A DNA stretch of 64,000 bases, taken from positions 1 through 64,000 of the forward strand of contig CAMYID010000007.1 of assembly GCA_947258435.1 (NCBI GenBank). Direction: 5' to 3'. The DNA is from an uncultured Alphaproteobacteria bacterium (lineage in GTDB: Bacteria > Pseudomonadota > Alphaproteobacteria > UBA11222). Position numbers and translations under genes: made by a program. The first letter of the stretch is position 1, and each line of letters begins with the position of its first letter. The notes below the pieces were generated by a model that was not told where the DNA came from, searched no databases, and worked only from the letters and a program-made list of their open reading frames with translations. Shown here one piece after another: positions 20,608 to 30,461 of this stretch.

Positions 20608-21247
20608 CGGGGGGTCTGAGATAAAGCGGACGGATCATTTCCGCGCGCTGCCCGTGACGCTTTTCGGCAAGTTGCGCAATCACGCGCGGATCAGGCGTAA
20701 GGGCAGGCGCAATTTTCGGCTGACCGGAAGAGTGTGCGGCGATGGCCGTCGCAAGTGCCGGCGCGCCGGGGCCGGTCAGGCTTGCCTTGGTATCGGCAAT
20801 CAGCGTGACCAGCGCGCCCGTTTGCAGAATTTGGGGGGGTGTGAGCGGATGGCGGTCTGCCGCAAAAAGCTGCGCATAGAACTGCTCGTTGCGTGCATCG
20901 ATCACAGCCGCAACCGGCTGGTGTGCGGTCTCCCGCTCTACCGTTGCCGCCAATGCGTCAAGGGTGGTGATGGCTGTCACCGGAATGTCCAGAGCAAGAC
21001 TGAAGGCCCGTGCCGCCGCAACACCCACGCGAATGCCGACAAAGGTGCCCGGCCCCACCGTCACAGCAATGCGGTCGACATCGGCAAGGGACATCCCGGC
21101 TTGGGCGCAGACCCGCATCACCATCGGCAATAAAGCCTCGGCATGGCCGCGCTCGATATTGTCGCTGCTACAACCGGCAACCTTGCTGTCGGCCAGCAAC
21201 GCTACAGAGCATGCCGATAATGTCGTATCGAGCGCGAGTATGCGCAA
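20564..21247 (-). CDS. tsaB: tRNA threonylcarbamoyladenosine biosynthesis protein TsaB
   Basis: TsaB is the ASKHA-fold, catalytically inactive partner of TsaD in t6A37 synthesis. The 227-residue protein starts with ILALDTTLSACSVAL and has the VTVGPGTFVGIRVGVAAARAF block near residues 62-82 and VIDARNEQFYAQLF near 115. It is the leading gene of the tsaB-rimI-fur set and overlaps rimI. Confidence 0.95.
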   Translation of the reverse strand: MRILALDTTLSACSVALLADSKVAGCSSDNIERGHAEALLPMVMRVCAQAGMSLADVDRIAVTVGPGTFVGIRVGVAAARAFSLALDIPVTAITTLDALAATVERETAHQPVAAVIDARNEQFYAQLFAADRHPLTPPQILQTGALVTLIADTKASLTGPGAPALATAIAAHSSGQPKIAPALTPDPRVIAQLAEKRHGQRAEMIRPLYLRPPDAKLPDARTPRIIA

Positions 21248-21277
21248 ATGCGGATCCTTTATCCGTCTACCGATTTC

Positions 21278-21868
21278 CTAGAGTATTTCACACACGTCAT
21301 CGAAGTCGAAACGTGGCGCGCGCGCAGGTGTCGGTTCGGCGCGGATACCAAGCCCGCACAGCAGGTTCGACTTGACTTTCCCGTCGGGGAAGAATTCGGC
21401 GTCGACCGCGGCATTGTCAAAGCCTGACATGGGCGCGGCATCAAGTCCCAAAGCGCGCGCCGCGATAATGAAATAGCCGCTTTGTAATGTGCCGTTGCGG
21501 AATGCAGTGGTTGTCGCGTGATCGACGCTCCAGTTGAACCAGGTCTTCGCTGACGGTTCGTCGGGAAACAGGCGCGGCAGATGTTCGTAAAATTCGATAT
21601 CGTAGGAAAGCAGGGCGCAGACAGGTGCGGAAATTGTCTTTTCGATATTGCTTTCGGCGACAAACGGGCGCAGCTTTTCTTTTGCTGCCGCGCTTTTGAA
21701 AAACTTGATGCGCGCGGGCAGGCAGTTGGCGCTTGTCGGGCCCCACTTCACCAGGTCCCATAACTTCTGCAGAATATCGTCACCGACCGGTTCGTCGCTC
21801 CAGTGCATCGGGGTGCGTGCGTCCCGGAAAATGATGTCGAGTGCCTTATCGTCCAAACTGGCGTGCAT
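21278..21868 (-). CDS. Nitroreductase-family oxidoreductase (RutE/HadB-like)
   Basis: A 196-residue FMN-dependent reductase of the malonic semialdehyde reductase (RutE) subfamily: DIIFRDARTPMHWSDEPV, WGPTSANCLPAR (flavin phosphate contacts), LQSGYFIIAARALGLDAAPMSGF. RutE reduces 3-oxopropanoate in the pyrimidine Rut pathway, but no other rut genes are near, so the substrate is open. It ends 30 bases upstream of the tsaB start on the same strand and is divergent from the deacetylase gene. Confidence 0.88.
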   Translation of the reverse strand: MHASLDDKALDIIFRDARTPMHWSDEPVGDDILQKLWDLVKWGPTSANCLPARIKFFKSAAAKEKLRPFVAESNIEKTISAPVCALLSYDIEFYEHLPRLFPDEPSAKTWFNWSVDHATTTAFRNGTLQSGYFIIAARALGLDAAPMSGFDNAAVDAEFFPDGKVKSNLLCGLGIRAEPTPARAPRFDFDDVCEIL

Positions 21869-22021
21869 GGTGTCCTCTCTCGCATGCTAAGCTGATCCCG
21901 CTGAGCAGCATGTTTACGGTTTATATGTCAATATGTTGCAAAGCATACAGACTTCAGCCGGTGGCGTAAATTCACTGCGGGATGCAACTGGCGGCGAAAT
22001 ACAAGAATATGGGGAGCGAGA

Positions 22022-23107
22022 TTGGTGAGCTTCAGGGAAAAAATGGCGGGTGTCCGCGCCGGGATGTTTTTCTTGTTAGGGGTTCTGCTGTGCGGTTTTG
22101 GGGATCTTGCCGCGACGGCCTCCGAAACCGGGCAGACTGCTCCGGGGTCGGCAACGATATTCATCTATCACCGGTTTGGTGAGGATGACATTCCGCGCAC
22201 CAACACGACGATCAAGCAGTTTGAGGCGCATCTGGCGGAAATACGTGCGGGCGATTACACGCCGATGGCCCTGCCGGATATTGTCGCAGCGCTTGAGAAG
22301 GGGATGCCGCTGCCTGACCGGGCCGTCGCCATAACGATTGATGACGGCTATCTGTCGGTTTACCGGGAAGCGTGGCCGCGTCTGCGCGATGCCGCCATTC
22401 CCTTTACCCTGTTCCTGTCAACCGATTCCATCGACGCGGAATATAAAAGCTTCATGCGATGGGAGCATGTGCGCGAAATGGTTGCCGCGGGCAATGTCAC
22501 CATCGGACATCACGGTGCGGCGCACCAACATATGCCGCATTATAGTGACGCACGGAATCTGGCCGACATCCGGCGTGCCTCGCTGCGTTTCAAGGAAGAG
22601 CTGGGCTTTGTGCCCGATCTTTTTGCCTATCCCTATGGCGAATACAGCATGGCCAACAGGAAGCAGATTGCCGAGCTGGGCTTTCGCGCAGCGTTTGGGC
22701 AGCATTCCGGGGCGGTTTATCCGGGCATGCCTTTGTTTGAATTGCCCCGTTTTCCGATGAATCAGCGTTTTGGCGATATCGACCGGTTTCAACTGGCGGC
22801 CGATGCCCTGCCATTTCCGGTCACCGATGTGACCCCATCGGATACTTATATCGTGACAGACCCGAATCCACCGCGTTTCGGTTTTACGGTGGCTGGCGAA
22901 TTGCGCGGACTGGATCGGCTGAACTGCTTTGCCAGCGGGCATGAGGGCCCGGTAAAGGTCGAGTTTCTTGGCGACAAGCGCGTGGAAGTGCGGATGCGCA
23001 GTCCGTTTGCGCCAGGCCGCGGGCGGATCAACTGTACCTTGCTGGATCGTTCGGGGCGCTGGCACTGGCTGGGGCGGCAATTTGTGATCGCCCCCCCGCG
23101 CGGCTGA
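22022..23107 (+). CDS. Exported polysaccharide deacetylase (CE4 family)
   Basis: A signal-peptide-like segment (residues about 10-34) precedes a NodB-homology domain. The catalytic Asp pair is in ITIDDGYLSVY (D107/D108) and the metal histidines fit H164xxxH168 in IGHHGAAHQH; a further motif is LFAYPYGEYS. CE4 enzymes remove N-acetyl groups from peptidoglycan or exopolysaccharide. The C-terminal 90 residues form a separate beta-rich region with two Cys. The start is TTG 22022 or GTG 22025 with GGGGAG upstream. It is alone on the plus strand among minus-strand genes; the target polymer is unknown. Confidence 0.9.
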   Translation: MVSFREKMAGVRAGMFFLLGVLLCGFGDLAATASETGQTAPGSATIFIYHRFGEDDIPRTNTTIKQFEAHLAEIRAGDYTPMALPDIVAALEKGMPLPDRAVAITIDDGYLSVYREAWPRLRDAAIPFTLFLSTDSIDAEYKSFMRWEHVREMVAAGNVTIGHHGAAHQHMPHYSDARNLADIRRASLRFKEELGFVPDLFAYPYGEYSMANRKQIAELGFRAAFGQHSGAVYPGMPLFELPRFPMNQRFGDIDRFQLAADALPFPVTDVTPSDTYIVTDPNPPRFGFTVAGELRGLDRLNCFASGHEGPVKVEFLGDKRVEVRMRSPFAPGRGRINCTLLDRSGRWHWLGRQFVIAPPRG

Positions 23108-23118
23108 CAAGCGCGCGG

Positions 23119-24144
23119 TCAGAGCATCGACAGGCTTGTCCGATAGTCCGCTTCGGCCGCGGCCCGCAATATCGCTTTATCCAGCTTGTCGAGCCCGTTT
23201 ATGCGGATGATTTTGCGCAGTTCGGTAATATAAGCGACACCGCGTTGCGAGTAGGACTGCAAGTGTCCGGCCAGTGCCCAGCCGCGCGGCTCGACCCCTT
23301 CGGCGCGCATTTGCAGACGGTTTTGCCGCAAGGCCCGATAGGCGCGATGGGTGTTGAGATTGCGCAGATAGGAGCGCACCGAAATCGATAGCCGCTGAAA
23401 TGCGCGGATTTCGTAGCTTGCGCCTTCGGGGCGGCCTTCCGGGACGATGCCGCTGCCCGGTTTCCAGCTCCACTGCCCGAAAATAGCATTCCCCTGCTGT
23501 GCGAATCGGGAGGTGCCCCACCCCGATTCGATGGCGCCCTGTGCCAGTGCCAGGGAGACCGGAATGACATCCACCCGGCCCAGCAGACGGCGCCAGTCTT
23601 CCTCCCGTTCAACCGAAAAGTCGGGCAGCCTGTAATAGTTCGCCAGATCACGCAGCCAGTCTGCCTGTTCGGGCTGGAGTGCCTCACCGGCGCTATGGCG
23701 GGTGCGCAGCACCGTGACATGGCGGCGATCATTCAGGATCTTCTCATTTTCCGCGAGAATCAGCGGCAGCATGATCTGGATGAAGGCGGTCTTGCGTTGC
23801 CGGTAATCGACAAGCTGGGAAATGTCCTGCGGGATGGTATGCAGGAACAGCCTTGGAACCTCCTCCCCCTGACGTATGGCGGCCAGGGTGTAGCCAAGCG
23901 TGTCGAAATGGTTTTCCAGTTGCTGGTGATTGTGGGCATGGGTCGCCGGCAGCGCGCCGATCAGGCGGTTATGCAGGCTGGATGTGCCGGCAATCTGTTC
24001 AACCGATCCGATAGCATGCGCCTGCCGTTCGCTGTCGGTGCTGCCGAAAATGCCCACGCCGATCGCGACCGGCACGGCAAGTCCGAGCAGACACAGACCC
24101 ATCCCCGCTGCGCGCTGTTTCAGGCGGTCAAACATATTAAACAA
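23119..24144 (-). CDS. Bax-like glucosaminidase domain protein
   Basis: This 341-residue protein has an N-terminal membrane anchor (residues about 14-33) and a C-terminal glucosaminidase domain of the Bax (COG2992) type: LALAQGAIESGWGTSRFAQ with the likely catalytic Glu, then NAIFGQW and SYEIRAFQRLSISVRSYLRNLNTH. It should cut the glycan strands of peptidoglycan in the periplasm. Its stop lies 11 bases from the stop of the convergent deacetylase, a plausible cell-wall partnership. Confidence 0.9.
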   Translation of the reverse strand: MFNMFDRLKQRAAGMGLCLLGLAVPVAIGVGIFGSTDSERQAHAIGSVEQIAGTSSLHNRLIGALPATHAHNHQQLENHFDTLGYTLAAIRQGEEVPRLFLHTIPQDISQLVDYRQRKTAFIQIMLPLILAENEKILNDRRHVTVLRTRHSAGEALQPEQADWLRDLANYYRLPDFSVEREEDWRRLLGRVDVIPVSLALAQGAIESGWGTSRFAQQGNAIFGQWSWKPGSGIVPEGRPEGASYEIRAFQRLSISVRSYLRNLNTHRAYRALRQNRLQMRAEGVEPRGWALAGHLQSYSQRGVAYITELRKIIRINGLDKLDKAILRAAAEADYRTSLSML

Positions 24145-24302
24145 ATTATGAATATCTGTGCCTAATGCAAGATGTCGAAAGACAGCTTTCCCGGTTTCAG
24201 GTCACCTGCACAGGGCAGGCGGCACGGCTTTTACGCAATACCGGCGAAAAAGGCAAGTATAGTTACAATTGGTTACCAGTGGGACATGCCGCCGCGGGCG
24301 TT

Positions 24303-24866
24303 TTACTGATTGACCGCGCGGACTTCTTCGATTTCAGGCACGAAATGGCGCAACATATTCTCGATCCCCTGTTTCAGGGTCATGGTCGCGCTGGGGCAGC
24401 CGGCGCAGGCGCCCTGCATATGCAGATACACAACACCATCCTCATAACCGTGGAAGACGATATCGCCGCCATCCTGGGCGACCGCCGGGCGGACCCGCGT
24501 ATCGAGCAGTTCGACGATCTGCGTCACGATTTCGGAATCGGTGCCGTCGCCCGCAAGGTTATGGGCATCGCCGGCCGGTGCCTCGTCAAGCAAAGTGGGA
24601 TGGCCGGCAGAGAAATGCTCCATGATCGCGCCAAGCAGGGCGGGTTTAAGATGGTGCCACTCGCCGGAATTCTTGGTGATGGTGATGAAGTCGCTACCCA
24701 GATAGACCGCTTCGACTTCGGCAATGTCAAACAGCCGTGCCGCAAGTGGCGAGCGCGTCGCGGCTTCGCGATTTGGAAAATCCGCCGCCCGGTCCCCCAG
24801 CACCGTGCAGCCGGGCAGGAATTTCAATGTCGCCGGATTGGGTGTCGATTCGGTCTGAATAAACAT
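24303..24866 (-). CDS. NifU-family (Nfu) iron-sulfur scaffold protein
   Basis: The protein has an N-terminal Nfu domain (MFIQTESTPNPATLKFLPG) and a C-terminal NifU-type domain with the cluster cysteines CAGC at C154 and C157. Proteins of this kind deliver Fe-S clusters to targets. The open frame begins further upstream at 24914, but the ATG at 24866 matches the universal start of the family and has GGAG six bases before it, giving 187 residues. Confidence 0.95.
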   Translation of the reverse strand: MFIQTESTPNPATLKFLPGCTVLGDRAADFPNREAATRSPLAARLFDIAEVEAVYLGSDFITITKNSGEWHHLKPALLGAIMEHFSAGHPTLLDEAPAGDAHNLAGDGTDSEIVTQIVELLDTRVRPAVAQDGGDIVFHGYEDGVVYLHMQGACAGCPSATMTLKQGIENMLRHFVPEIEEVRAVNQ

Positions 24867-24999
24867 GAAACGCTCCATCTTCTGCGGGGCAGCATCGCGG
24901 CACCGGGCGCGCATGCATGATTACCGATCATAGATGGCCGATCGCCGTGACGATATCAACCCTCCAGAAAATAAGGCTATTGGCGGGGCGCGTCCGGTT

Positions 25000-25461
25000 T
25001 CAGGCCAGCGCGTCGAGCTGATCAAGGGTCAAATCGCCAGGCACGATGGTCACCGGGATCGGCAAGGAGCCGGACATCTGCCCTGCGAAGCTGCTGACAA
25101 GCGGACCGGGACCGTCCTTGCCGGCAGCCGCGCCAAGCACCAGAATCCGGATATCGGGATCACTACGGATCAGTTTGAGCAGCACATCGGCACGCTTGCC
25201 TTCGTGGATCTGGAATTCGGGCAGAATATGGGCGATGCGGTTCACCTCCCCCGCCAGATCGTGAAGCACCGCTTCCGCCTCCGCGCGGGCCTCTGACTGC
25301 ATCACCTTTCCGACCGACAGCCAGTGCTGAAAACCCGCCGGCTCAATCACATAAAGCAAAGTGACCTGGCCCCCCGTATGCAGGGCGCGGCGGCTCGCAT
25401 AATAAAGTGCGAGTTTGCATTCTGGAGAGCCGTCAACAACGACCAGGAATTTTTTACGCAC
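25000..25461 (-). CDS. Universal stress protein family protein
   Basis: A single UspA domain of about 153 residues: RKKFLVVVDGSPECKLALYYA at the start, VTLLYVIEP, and a C-terminal ILVLGAAAGKDGPGPLVSSF that corresponds to the nucleotide-binding GxxG region. The open frame runs upstream to 25566, but the GTG at 25461 (VRKKF) fits the family N-terminus and length; no clear ribosome-binding site marks either choice. The role is likely stress survival, with the ligand unknown. Confidence 0.85.
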   Translation of the reverse strand: MRKKFLVVVDGSPECKLALYYASRRALHTGGQVTLLYVIEPAGFQHWLSVGKVMQSEARAEAEAVLHDLAGEVNRIAHILPEFQIHEGKRADVLLKLIRSDPDIRILVLGAAAGKDGPGPLVSSFAGQMSGSLPIPVTIVPGDLTLDQLDALA

Positions 25462-25589
25462 GTGCTTTGCGCCACACTGTTTATCGGAACGGCGAGTCTG
25501 CCACCGGACAGGGCAGGCCGCAACGATCTTGCGCCGCTCTGATGCGCCGCCGATTGCAGCCCCCACCCCTGTATCCGGTGTGGTTTGGG

Positions 25590-26567
25590 TTATTTCAGCA
25601 GGATATTGGTGATTTCTTTCAACTGGGTGCGCGCGCGCAGCAGATAAAAGCCCTGCACCGCAAGATGACTGTTCAGGAGCATCCCGTCCGGTTCGCCATT
25701 GGTCACGACAATCGGCTGCAGCATGACAATGCGGTGCATGCTGTCAAGCAATTGTCCGTACACGGTTTCAAGGTCGCGTTCGCCGATCACATTGGCGAAA
25801 TCGTCGCGCAGGGCCCGCAGCACCAGATAATAGCCATAGCTCTGGCCCTTGACATTATAGAAGATGTCGTCGGCCTCGGTATCGATGAAGTCATTGGCAT
25901 GTTCGGCGATCTGCCGGTCGATGACGGCGGAAGAGGAACCGATATCAAGTGCGATCCGGTCAAGCGTCGCCAGCAGATTGTCGGCGCGCCGCTCGAATAT
26001 CGCATCGTCCGCGGCAAGCCGCCGGTTGTAACTTTCCAGCGCCTTGCGGGCCTTGTTATATTGCGCTTCCGATGTAGCGGTAGGCGTCAGGCTGACAGAG
26101 GGATCCCACACCCACACCTCACCTGAATATTGCAGCAGCCCGGAGGCATCCTTGAGGTCGGGGTCAAGCTGGCTTGAACCGCGTGAGCGGCCGATCTGAT
26201 CGGCCAGCTCGAATGCAAAGCGCGCCAGCGCGCCGACAACCCCCTGCTGGTAGGCGGGCATATTGTCAAGCAGGGAGGACGGCATGAAAAACGGATCATT
26301 GGCTACCCAGCCCACCTCATTGACCTCCCGATCGAGCAGGGCCGCGGCAATTGCAACCGCACGGCTTTGGCCCGGCTGCAACTGGCTGGCAGGCAGCGCA
26401 AATTCGGGGTCATCGGCAATTTCATAGCTCAGCAGCATGCCGATCGGATAATAAAGCAGCAGCAGAACAAGCAGGATCGCGCCAAGTCCGATGAGAGGGC
26501 GTCTTGCGCCGCTGTCTTCGCCGTAAAATGGCAGACGCTCGCGAATGGTATCGGTGATCCGCATCAT
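25590..26567 (-). CDS. DUF2333 family membrane-anchored protein
   Basis: The 325-residue product has one transmembrane helix at about residues 24-47 and a long soluble part that matches DUF2333: AVAIAAALLDREVNEVGWVANDPFF, a Tyr/Asp-rich middle and an end with DGMLLNSHLAVQGFYLLRAR. No function is known for the family. It lies between usp and trpS on the same strand. Confidence 0.85.
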   Translation of the reverse strand: MMRITDTIRERLPFYGEDSGARRPLIGLGAILLVLLLLYYPIGMLLSYEIADDPEFALPASQLQPGQSRAVAIAAALLDREVNEVGWVANDPFFMPSSLLDNMPAYQQGVVGALARFAFELADQIGRSRGSSQLDPDLKDASGLLQYSGEVWVWDPSVSLTPTATSEAQYNKARKALESYNRRLAADDAIFERRADNLLATLDRIALDIGSSSAVIDRQIAEHANDFIDTEADDIFYNVKGQSYGYYLVLRALRDDFANVIGERDLETVYGQLLDSMHRIVMLQPIVVTNGEPDGMLLNSHLAVQGFYLLRARTQLKEITNILLK

Positions 26568-26693
26568 GTCCCCTTCAATTGCCGTCCCGGATTGTGAACC
26601 CCTTGCAGATGGGCGGTCGTCGCCCCTGGTTCAAGCGACGCCGCGTCCTGACCGTAGGGCTGGCCGCATCTGCCGCTCAACCGGTGCTGTGGC

Positions 26694-27707
26694 TCAGCGA
26701 TGCACTATGCCCATGGTCTGATAGACCTCGGCCATAACAGGTGCGGCGATGGCGCGGGCGCGATCCGCACCGCGTGCAAGAACGTCTTCCACATAGCCGG
26801 GGTCCGCTGTCAGCCGTTTCATTTCGGCACCCATGGGGCCCAGTTTTTCAACACAAAGCTCGGTAAGGGCGGATTTGAAGTCGGCAAAATTTCTGCCGCC
26901 GAATTCGCTCAGCACCCTCTCCATGCTGCTGTCGCCGAGGGCGGCGTAAATCCCGACAAGGTTCCGCGCCTCGGGCCGTTCGGCAAGCCCGGCCGGATCA
27001 CCGGGCAAGGGTTCCGGGTCGGTGCGGGCCTTGCGGACTTTCCTGGCGATCAGATCGGCATCATCGGACAAATTGATCCGTGCCAGATCGGACGGGTCGG
27101 ATTTGCTCATCTTCTTGCTGCCGTCTTTGAGCGACATGATCCGCGCGCCTTCCGCCTGCAGCAGGGGTTCAGGCAGGGGAAAGAAGTCCGGCGCATTGAA
27201 ATCATTGTTGAATTTCTGGGCGATGTCGCGTGCCAGCTCAAGATGCTGTGTCTGATCCTCGCCGATCGGCACATGGGTGGCGCGATAGGCCAGAATGTCT
27301 GCGGCCATCAGATTGGGATAAGCATAAAGTCCCACGCTCGCCTTTTCGCGGTTCTTTCCCGCCTTGTCCTTGAACTGGGTCATCCGGTTCAGCCAGCCAA
27401 GCCGCGCCACGCAGTTGAATATCCAGGCGAGCTCGGCATGTGCGGAAACCTGGCTCTGATTGAATATGATCTGCTTTTCCGGATCGATCCCCGCGGCGAT
27501 AAAGGCGGATGCGACCTCCAATGTCGCAGCGCGCAGTTCCGCCGGTTCCTGCCAGATGGTGACGGCATGCAGATCGACGACGCAGTAAAGGCAGTCATAC
27601 TCTTCCTGCAACCGCACGAAATTGCGGATTGCGCCAAGATAATTGCCGAGATGCAGATTGCCGGTGGGTTGAACTCCGGAAAACACCCGAGGGGAATGGG
27701 CGCTCAT
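26694..27707 (-). CDS. trpS: Tryptophan-tRNA ligase
   Basis: A class I aminoacyl-tRNA synthetase with the HIGH-like motif [13 protein letters not shown] and the KMSKS motif exactly as KMSKSD. The frame is open from 27761, but the ATG at 27707 has CAGGAG nearby and gives the family start [16 protein letters not shown] (337 residues). It follows murJ, the usual alphaproteobacterial murJ-trpS pair. Confidence 0.97.
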   Translation of the reverse strand: MSAHSPRVFSGVQPTGNLHLGNYLGAIRNFVRLQEEYDCLYCVVDLHAVTIWQEPAELRAATLEVASAFIAAGIDPEKQIIFNQSQVSAHAELAWIFNCVARLGWLNRMTQFKDKAGKNREKASVGLYAYPNLMAADILAYRATHVPIGEDQTQHLELARDIAQKFNNDFNAPDFFPLPEPLLQAEGARIMSLKDGSKKMSKSDPSDLARINLSDDADLIARKVRKARTDPEPLPGDPAGLAERPEARNLVGIYAALGDSSMERVLSEFGGRNFADFKSALTELCVEKLGPMGAEMKRLTADPGYVEDVLARGADRARAIAAPVMAEVYQTMGIVHR

Positions 27708-27826
27708 AACTAACTCCTGATCGCTTTGGACACGGCCCTTGAGTGCGGCTTTCAAGTGCATTTTTTGCGGGCGCTGCGGTTATGGCCTGTGGAGCGCAGC
27801 CGGGTCAAGCGATCTGGCTCGCGCGT

Positions 27827-29371
27827 TCAGCCGCGCCCGAATGCGGTGCGCAGTTCGGCAAGCTTGAGCCCGCCGCTCACAATCGCGCAGGCAAAAAAGG
27901 TTGCGCCACCACCGCATACAAGTAGTGCAAGTGCGGCGATGCGGATGGTCTCGGTCGCGCTGTCAAGCCAGGGGGCCAGCAGCCATTCGCCTGCCCATAA
28001 CACGCCCCCAAGACACAGGGTCGCACCGGCGATGCGCGGCAACCGGGCTTTGTTACGGCTGTCCAGCCGCATTTCCCCCTTGCGCCACAGAAGCTGCGCC
28101 AGCAACGCGGCGTTCAGCCAGGCCGCGGCCGAGGTGGCGAGCGCTATTCCGACAAAGCCGATCACAAAGAACAGGGCAATCGACAGGATGATGTTGAGCG
28201 CCACGCCTGCGCTTGCAAATTTCAGCGGGGTCAGCGTGTTCTCGCGCGCGAAGTAGGCAGGCGTCAGAAGCTTGATCGCAATATAGGCGGGCAGGCCGAT
28301 GGCGAAGGCGGCCACCGCCTGCGCGGTTGCAATCGCGTCCTGGGCACTGAATGCGCCGCGGGTGAAAAGGACATCCACGATCGTGCCGGGAATGACCAGC
28401 AGTGCAACGGTCGCCGGCAGGCAAAGCAACATCGCAAATTCAAGGGCACGGTTCTGACTGTCGCGCGCGCCCCGGGCATCGCCGGCGCGCAGCCGGCGCG
28501 ACAGATCGGGCAGCAGGACAATTCCGATCGCTGTGCCGACAACCCCGAGCGGCAGCTGATAAAGCCTGTCCGCGTAATAGAGATAGGAGATGGCGCTGTC
28601 CTGCAGCGAGGCGATAATATTGCCGATAAACAGATTGAGCTGGGCGATGCCGCCGGCAATTGCGCCGGGCACCGCCAGAACCAGCAGCCGTTTCACATCG
28701 TCACTCAGGCGCGGCCATGGCAGGCGCAGGCGAATGCCGCTGCGCCAGGCGGCAAAGGCAACCATCAAAAACTGCGCGACACCGGCTATCGCCACTGCAA
28801 GCGACAGGGTCCTGCCCGGTGTGCCCGTCAGCGGGATGATCACCATCAGCGCGATAATGAAAATGATATTCAGCAGAACAGGCGCAAAAGCCGGGGCGGC
28901 GAATTTGTACAGCGAATTCAGCACGCCGCCATAAAGTGCGACAAGCGATACAAACAGCAGATAGGGGAACATGATGCGCGCGAACAGGACGCTGTCGGCG
29001 AATTTGTCGGGATCGTCTGCAAAACCGGGTGCGAGCGCGTGCATCAGCCACGGCATGCCAAGCTGCGCAAGAACCGTCAGGATAACGAGCGTCAACAACA
29101 GGACGGACAGCACCCGTTCGGCAAACAGCCGCGCCTGCGCTTCGCCTTCGGTTTCAAGCCGGCCGGAAAAAAGCGGAATGAAGGCTGCGTTAAAGGCCCC
29201 CTCCGCAAACAGCCGGCGGAACAGGTTGGGCAGTTTGAAGGCCACGAAGAACGCATCCGCCACCGGTCCCGCGCCGACGATGGCCGCCATCATGATATCG
29301 CGCACGAAACCCAGCACGCGGCTGAGCATCGTGGCCGCACCCACCGTCATGGCCGATCTCAATAAAGACAT
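27827..29371 (-). CDS. murJ: Lipid II flippase MurJ
   Basis: MurJ (MviN) moves lipid-linked peptidoglycan precursors across the inner membrane. The 514 residues form about 14 hydrophobic helices; TMLSRVLGFVRDIMMAAIVGAGPVADAFFVAFKLPN-type sequence at residues 14-50 and RRLFAEGAFNAAFIPLF at 52-68 are diagnostic. It is followed by trpS after 119 bases. The 178-bp region upstream is shared with the divergent MBL-fold gene; I see no clear promoter there. Confidence 0.96.
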   Translation of the reverse strand: MSLLRSAMTVGAATMLSRVLGFVRDIMMAAIVGAGPVADAFFVAFKLPNLFRRLFAEGAFNAAFIPLFSGRLETEGEAQARLFAERVLSVLLLTLVILTVLAQLGMPWLMHALAPGFADDPDKFADSVLFARIMFPYLLFVSLVALYGGVLNSLYKFAAPAFAPVLLNIIFIIALMVIIPLTGTPGRTLSLAVAIAGVAQFLMVAFAAWRSGIRLRLPWPRLSDDVKRLLVLAVPGAIAGGIAQLNLFIGNIIASLQDSAISYLYYADRLYQLPLGVVGTAIGIVLLPDLSRRLRAGDARGARDSQNRALEFAMLLCLPATVALLVIPGTIVDVLFTRGAFSAQDAIATAQAVAAFAIGLPAYIAIKLLTPAYFARENTLTPLKFASAGVALNIILSIALFFVIGFVGIALATSAAAWLNAALLAQLLWRKGEMRLDSRNKARLPRIAGATLCLGGVLWAGEWLLAPWLDSATETIRIAALALLVCGGGATFFACAIVSGGLKLAELRTAFGRG

Positions 29372-29549
29372 GGTTTCTGTTACGCCGAATTCAGGGGGAT
29401 GGGAAGCGGCAAGACTATGTAATTTTGTGCCGACAGGCGGCCAGGGATATGGCAGGGTTTACGCCGTAGAAAATCAACAAGCATGAAATCCGCCGCCTGC
29501 GGGCAATCCTGACAGGGCGCACGGAAATCCGCGAGGGGAGACAGTTCCG

Positions 29550-30440
29550 ATGACCAGCTTGCCGTTCAAGCCATTGCAGTTTGGCGAAATCACCATCGAT
29601 CGCTGTGTGGAATCGGAAGGCGATTTCTTCCCGGCCGCAATGTTTTTCCCAGATTCGACGGAAGAAATGATCGATGCGCAGCGCGACTGGCTGGAGCCGC
29701 ATTTCATGAAGCCAAAGTCAATCGGCGGCGGCATGCTGGGAGGTATTTTTACCTATGTGATCGATACCGGCCAGCACACCATCCTGATCGATACCTGTGT
29801 CGGAAACGACAAGGAACGGACGATGACCCCGAACTGGCATATGAAGCAGACAGGCTGGCTCGACGATCTGCGGGCCATGGGGGTGGCGCCCGAAGCTGTT
29901 GATTTTGTGATGTGTACCCATCTGCATGTGGATCATGTGGGCTGGAATACGCAGCTTGTGGACGGGCGCTGGGTGCCCACTTTCCCCAATGCACGCTATA
30001 TTTTTCACAAGACGGAATATGAGGCCTGGGAAAAGTCACAGGATAACCCGGCAATGGATGGCTGTTTCAGGGATAGCGTGCTGCCTGTTGTCGAAGCGGG
30101 CAATGCGGATCTTGTGACAAGCGATTACGCGATCAATGATGCAATCTGGCTTGAGCCGAGCCCGGGACATACGCCGGGGCATGTGTGCATCAATCTGAAG
30201 GGGGGCGGCAAGCATGCGCTGTTTACCGGCGACAGTTTTCACCATCCGCTGCAGGTTGCCTATCCCGAATGGTCCAGCGCGTTTTGTTCCGACAAACAGA
30301 TGTCGGCGGACACGCGGCACAGGATTGTCGATAAATTATGCGATACCGACAGCTATATGATGGCGGCGCATTTTGCCGCGCCCACCGCGGGGCGGGTTGT
30401 CAGCAACGGCGATCGCTGCAAATTGCGGGTGGATGAATAG
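29550..30440 (+). CDS. Metallo-beta-lactamase-fold hydrolase
   Basis: A 296-residue MBL-fold protein with the metal motif HLHVDH (H124, H126, D128, H129), a later GHTPGHV and FTGDSFHHPLQ. It lacks a signal peptide. Relatives include lactonases and hydrolases of unknown substrate, and nothing nearby identifies one. The ATG has GAGGGGAG upstream. It is convergent with the diguanylate cyclase gene (21-bp gap). Confidence 0.88.
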   Translation: MTSLPFKPLQFGEITIDRCVESEGDFFPAAMFFPDSTEEMIDAQRDWLEPHFMKPKSIGGGMLGGIFTYVIDTGQHTILIDTCVGNDKERTMTPNWHMKQTGWLDDLRAMGVAPEAVDFVMCTHLHVDHVGWNTQLVDGRWVPTFPNARYIFHKTEYEAWEKSQDNPAMDGCFRDSVLPVVEAGNADLVTSDYAINDAIWLEPSPGHTPGHVCINLKGGGKHALFTGDSFHHPLQVAYPEWSSAFCSDKQMSADTRHRIVDKLCDTDSYMMAAHFAAPTAGRVVSNGDRCKLRVDE

Positions 30441-30461
30441 GGCGCGTCTCCTGGCGGCGAC

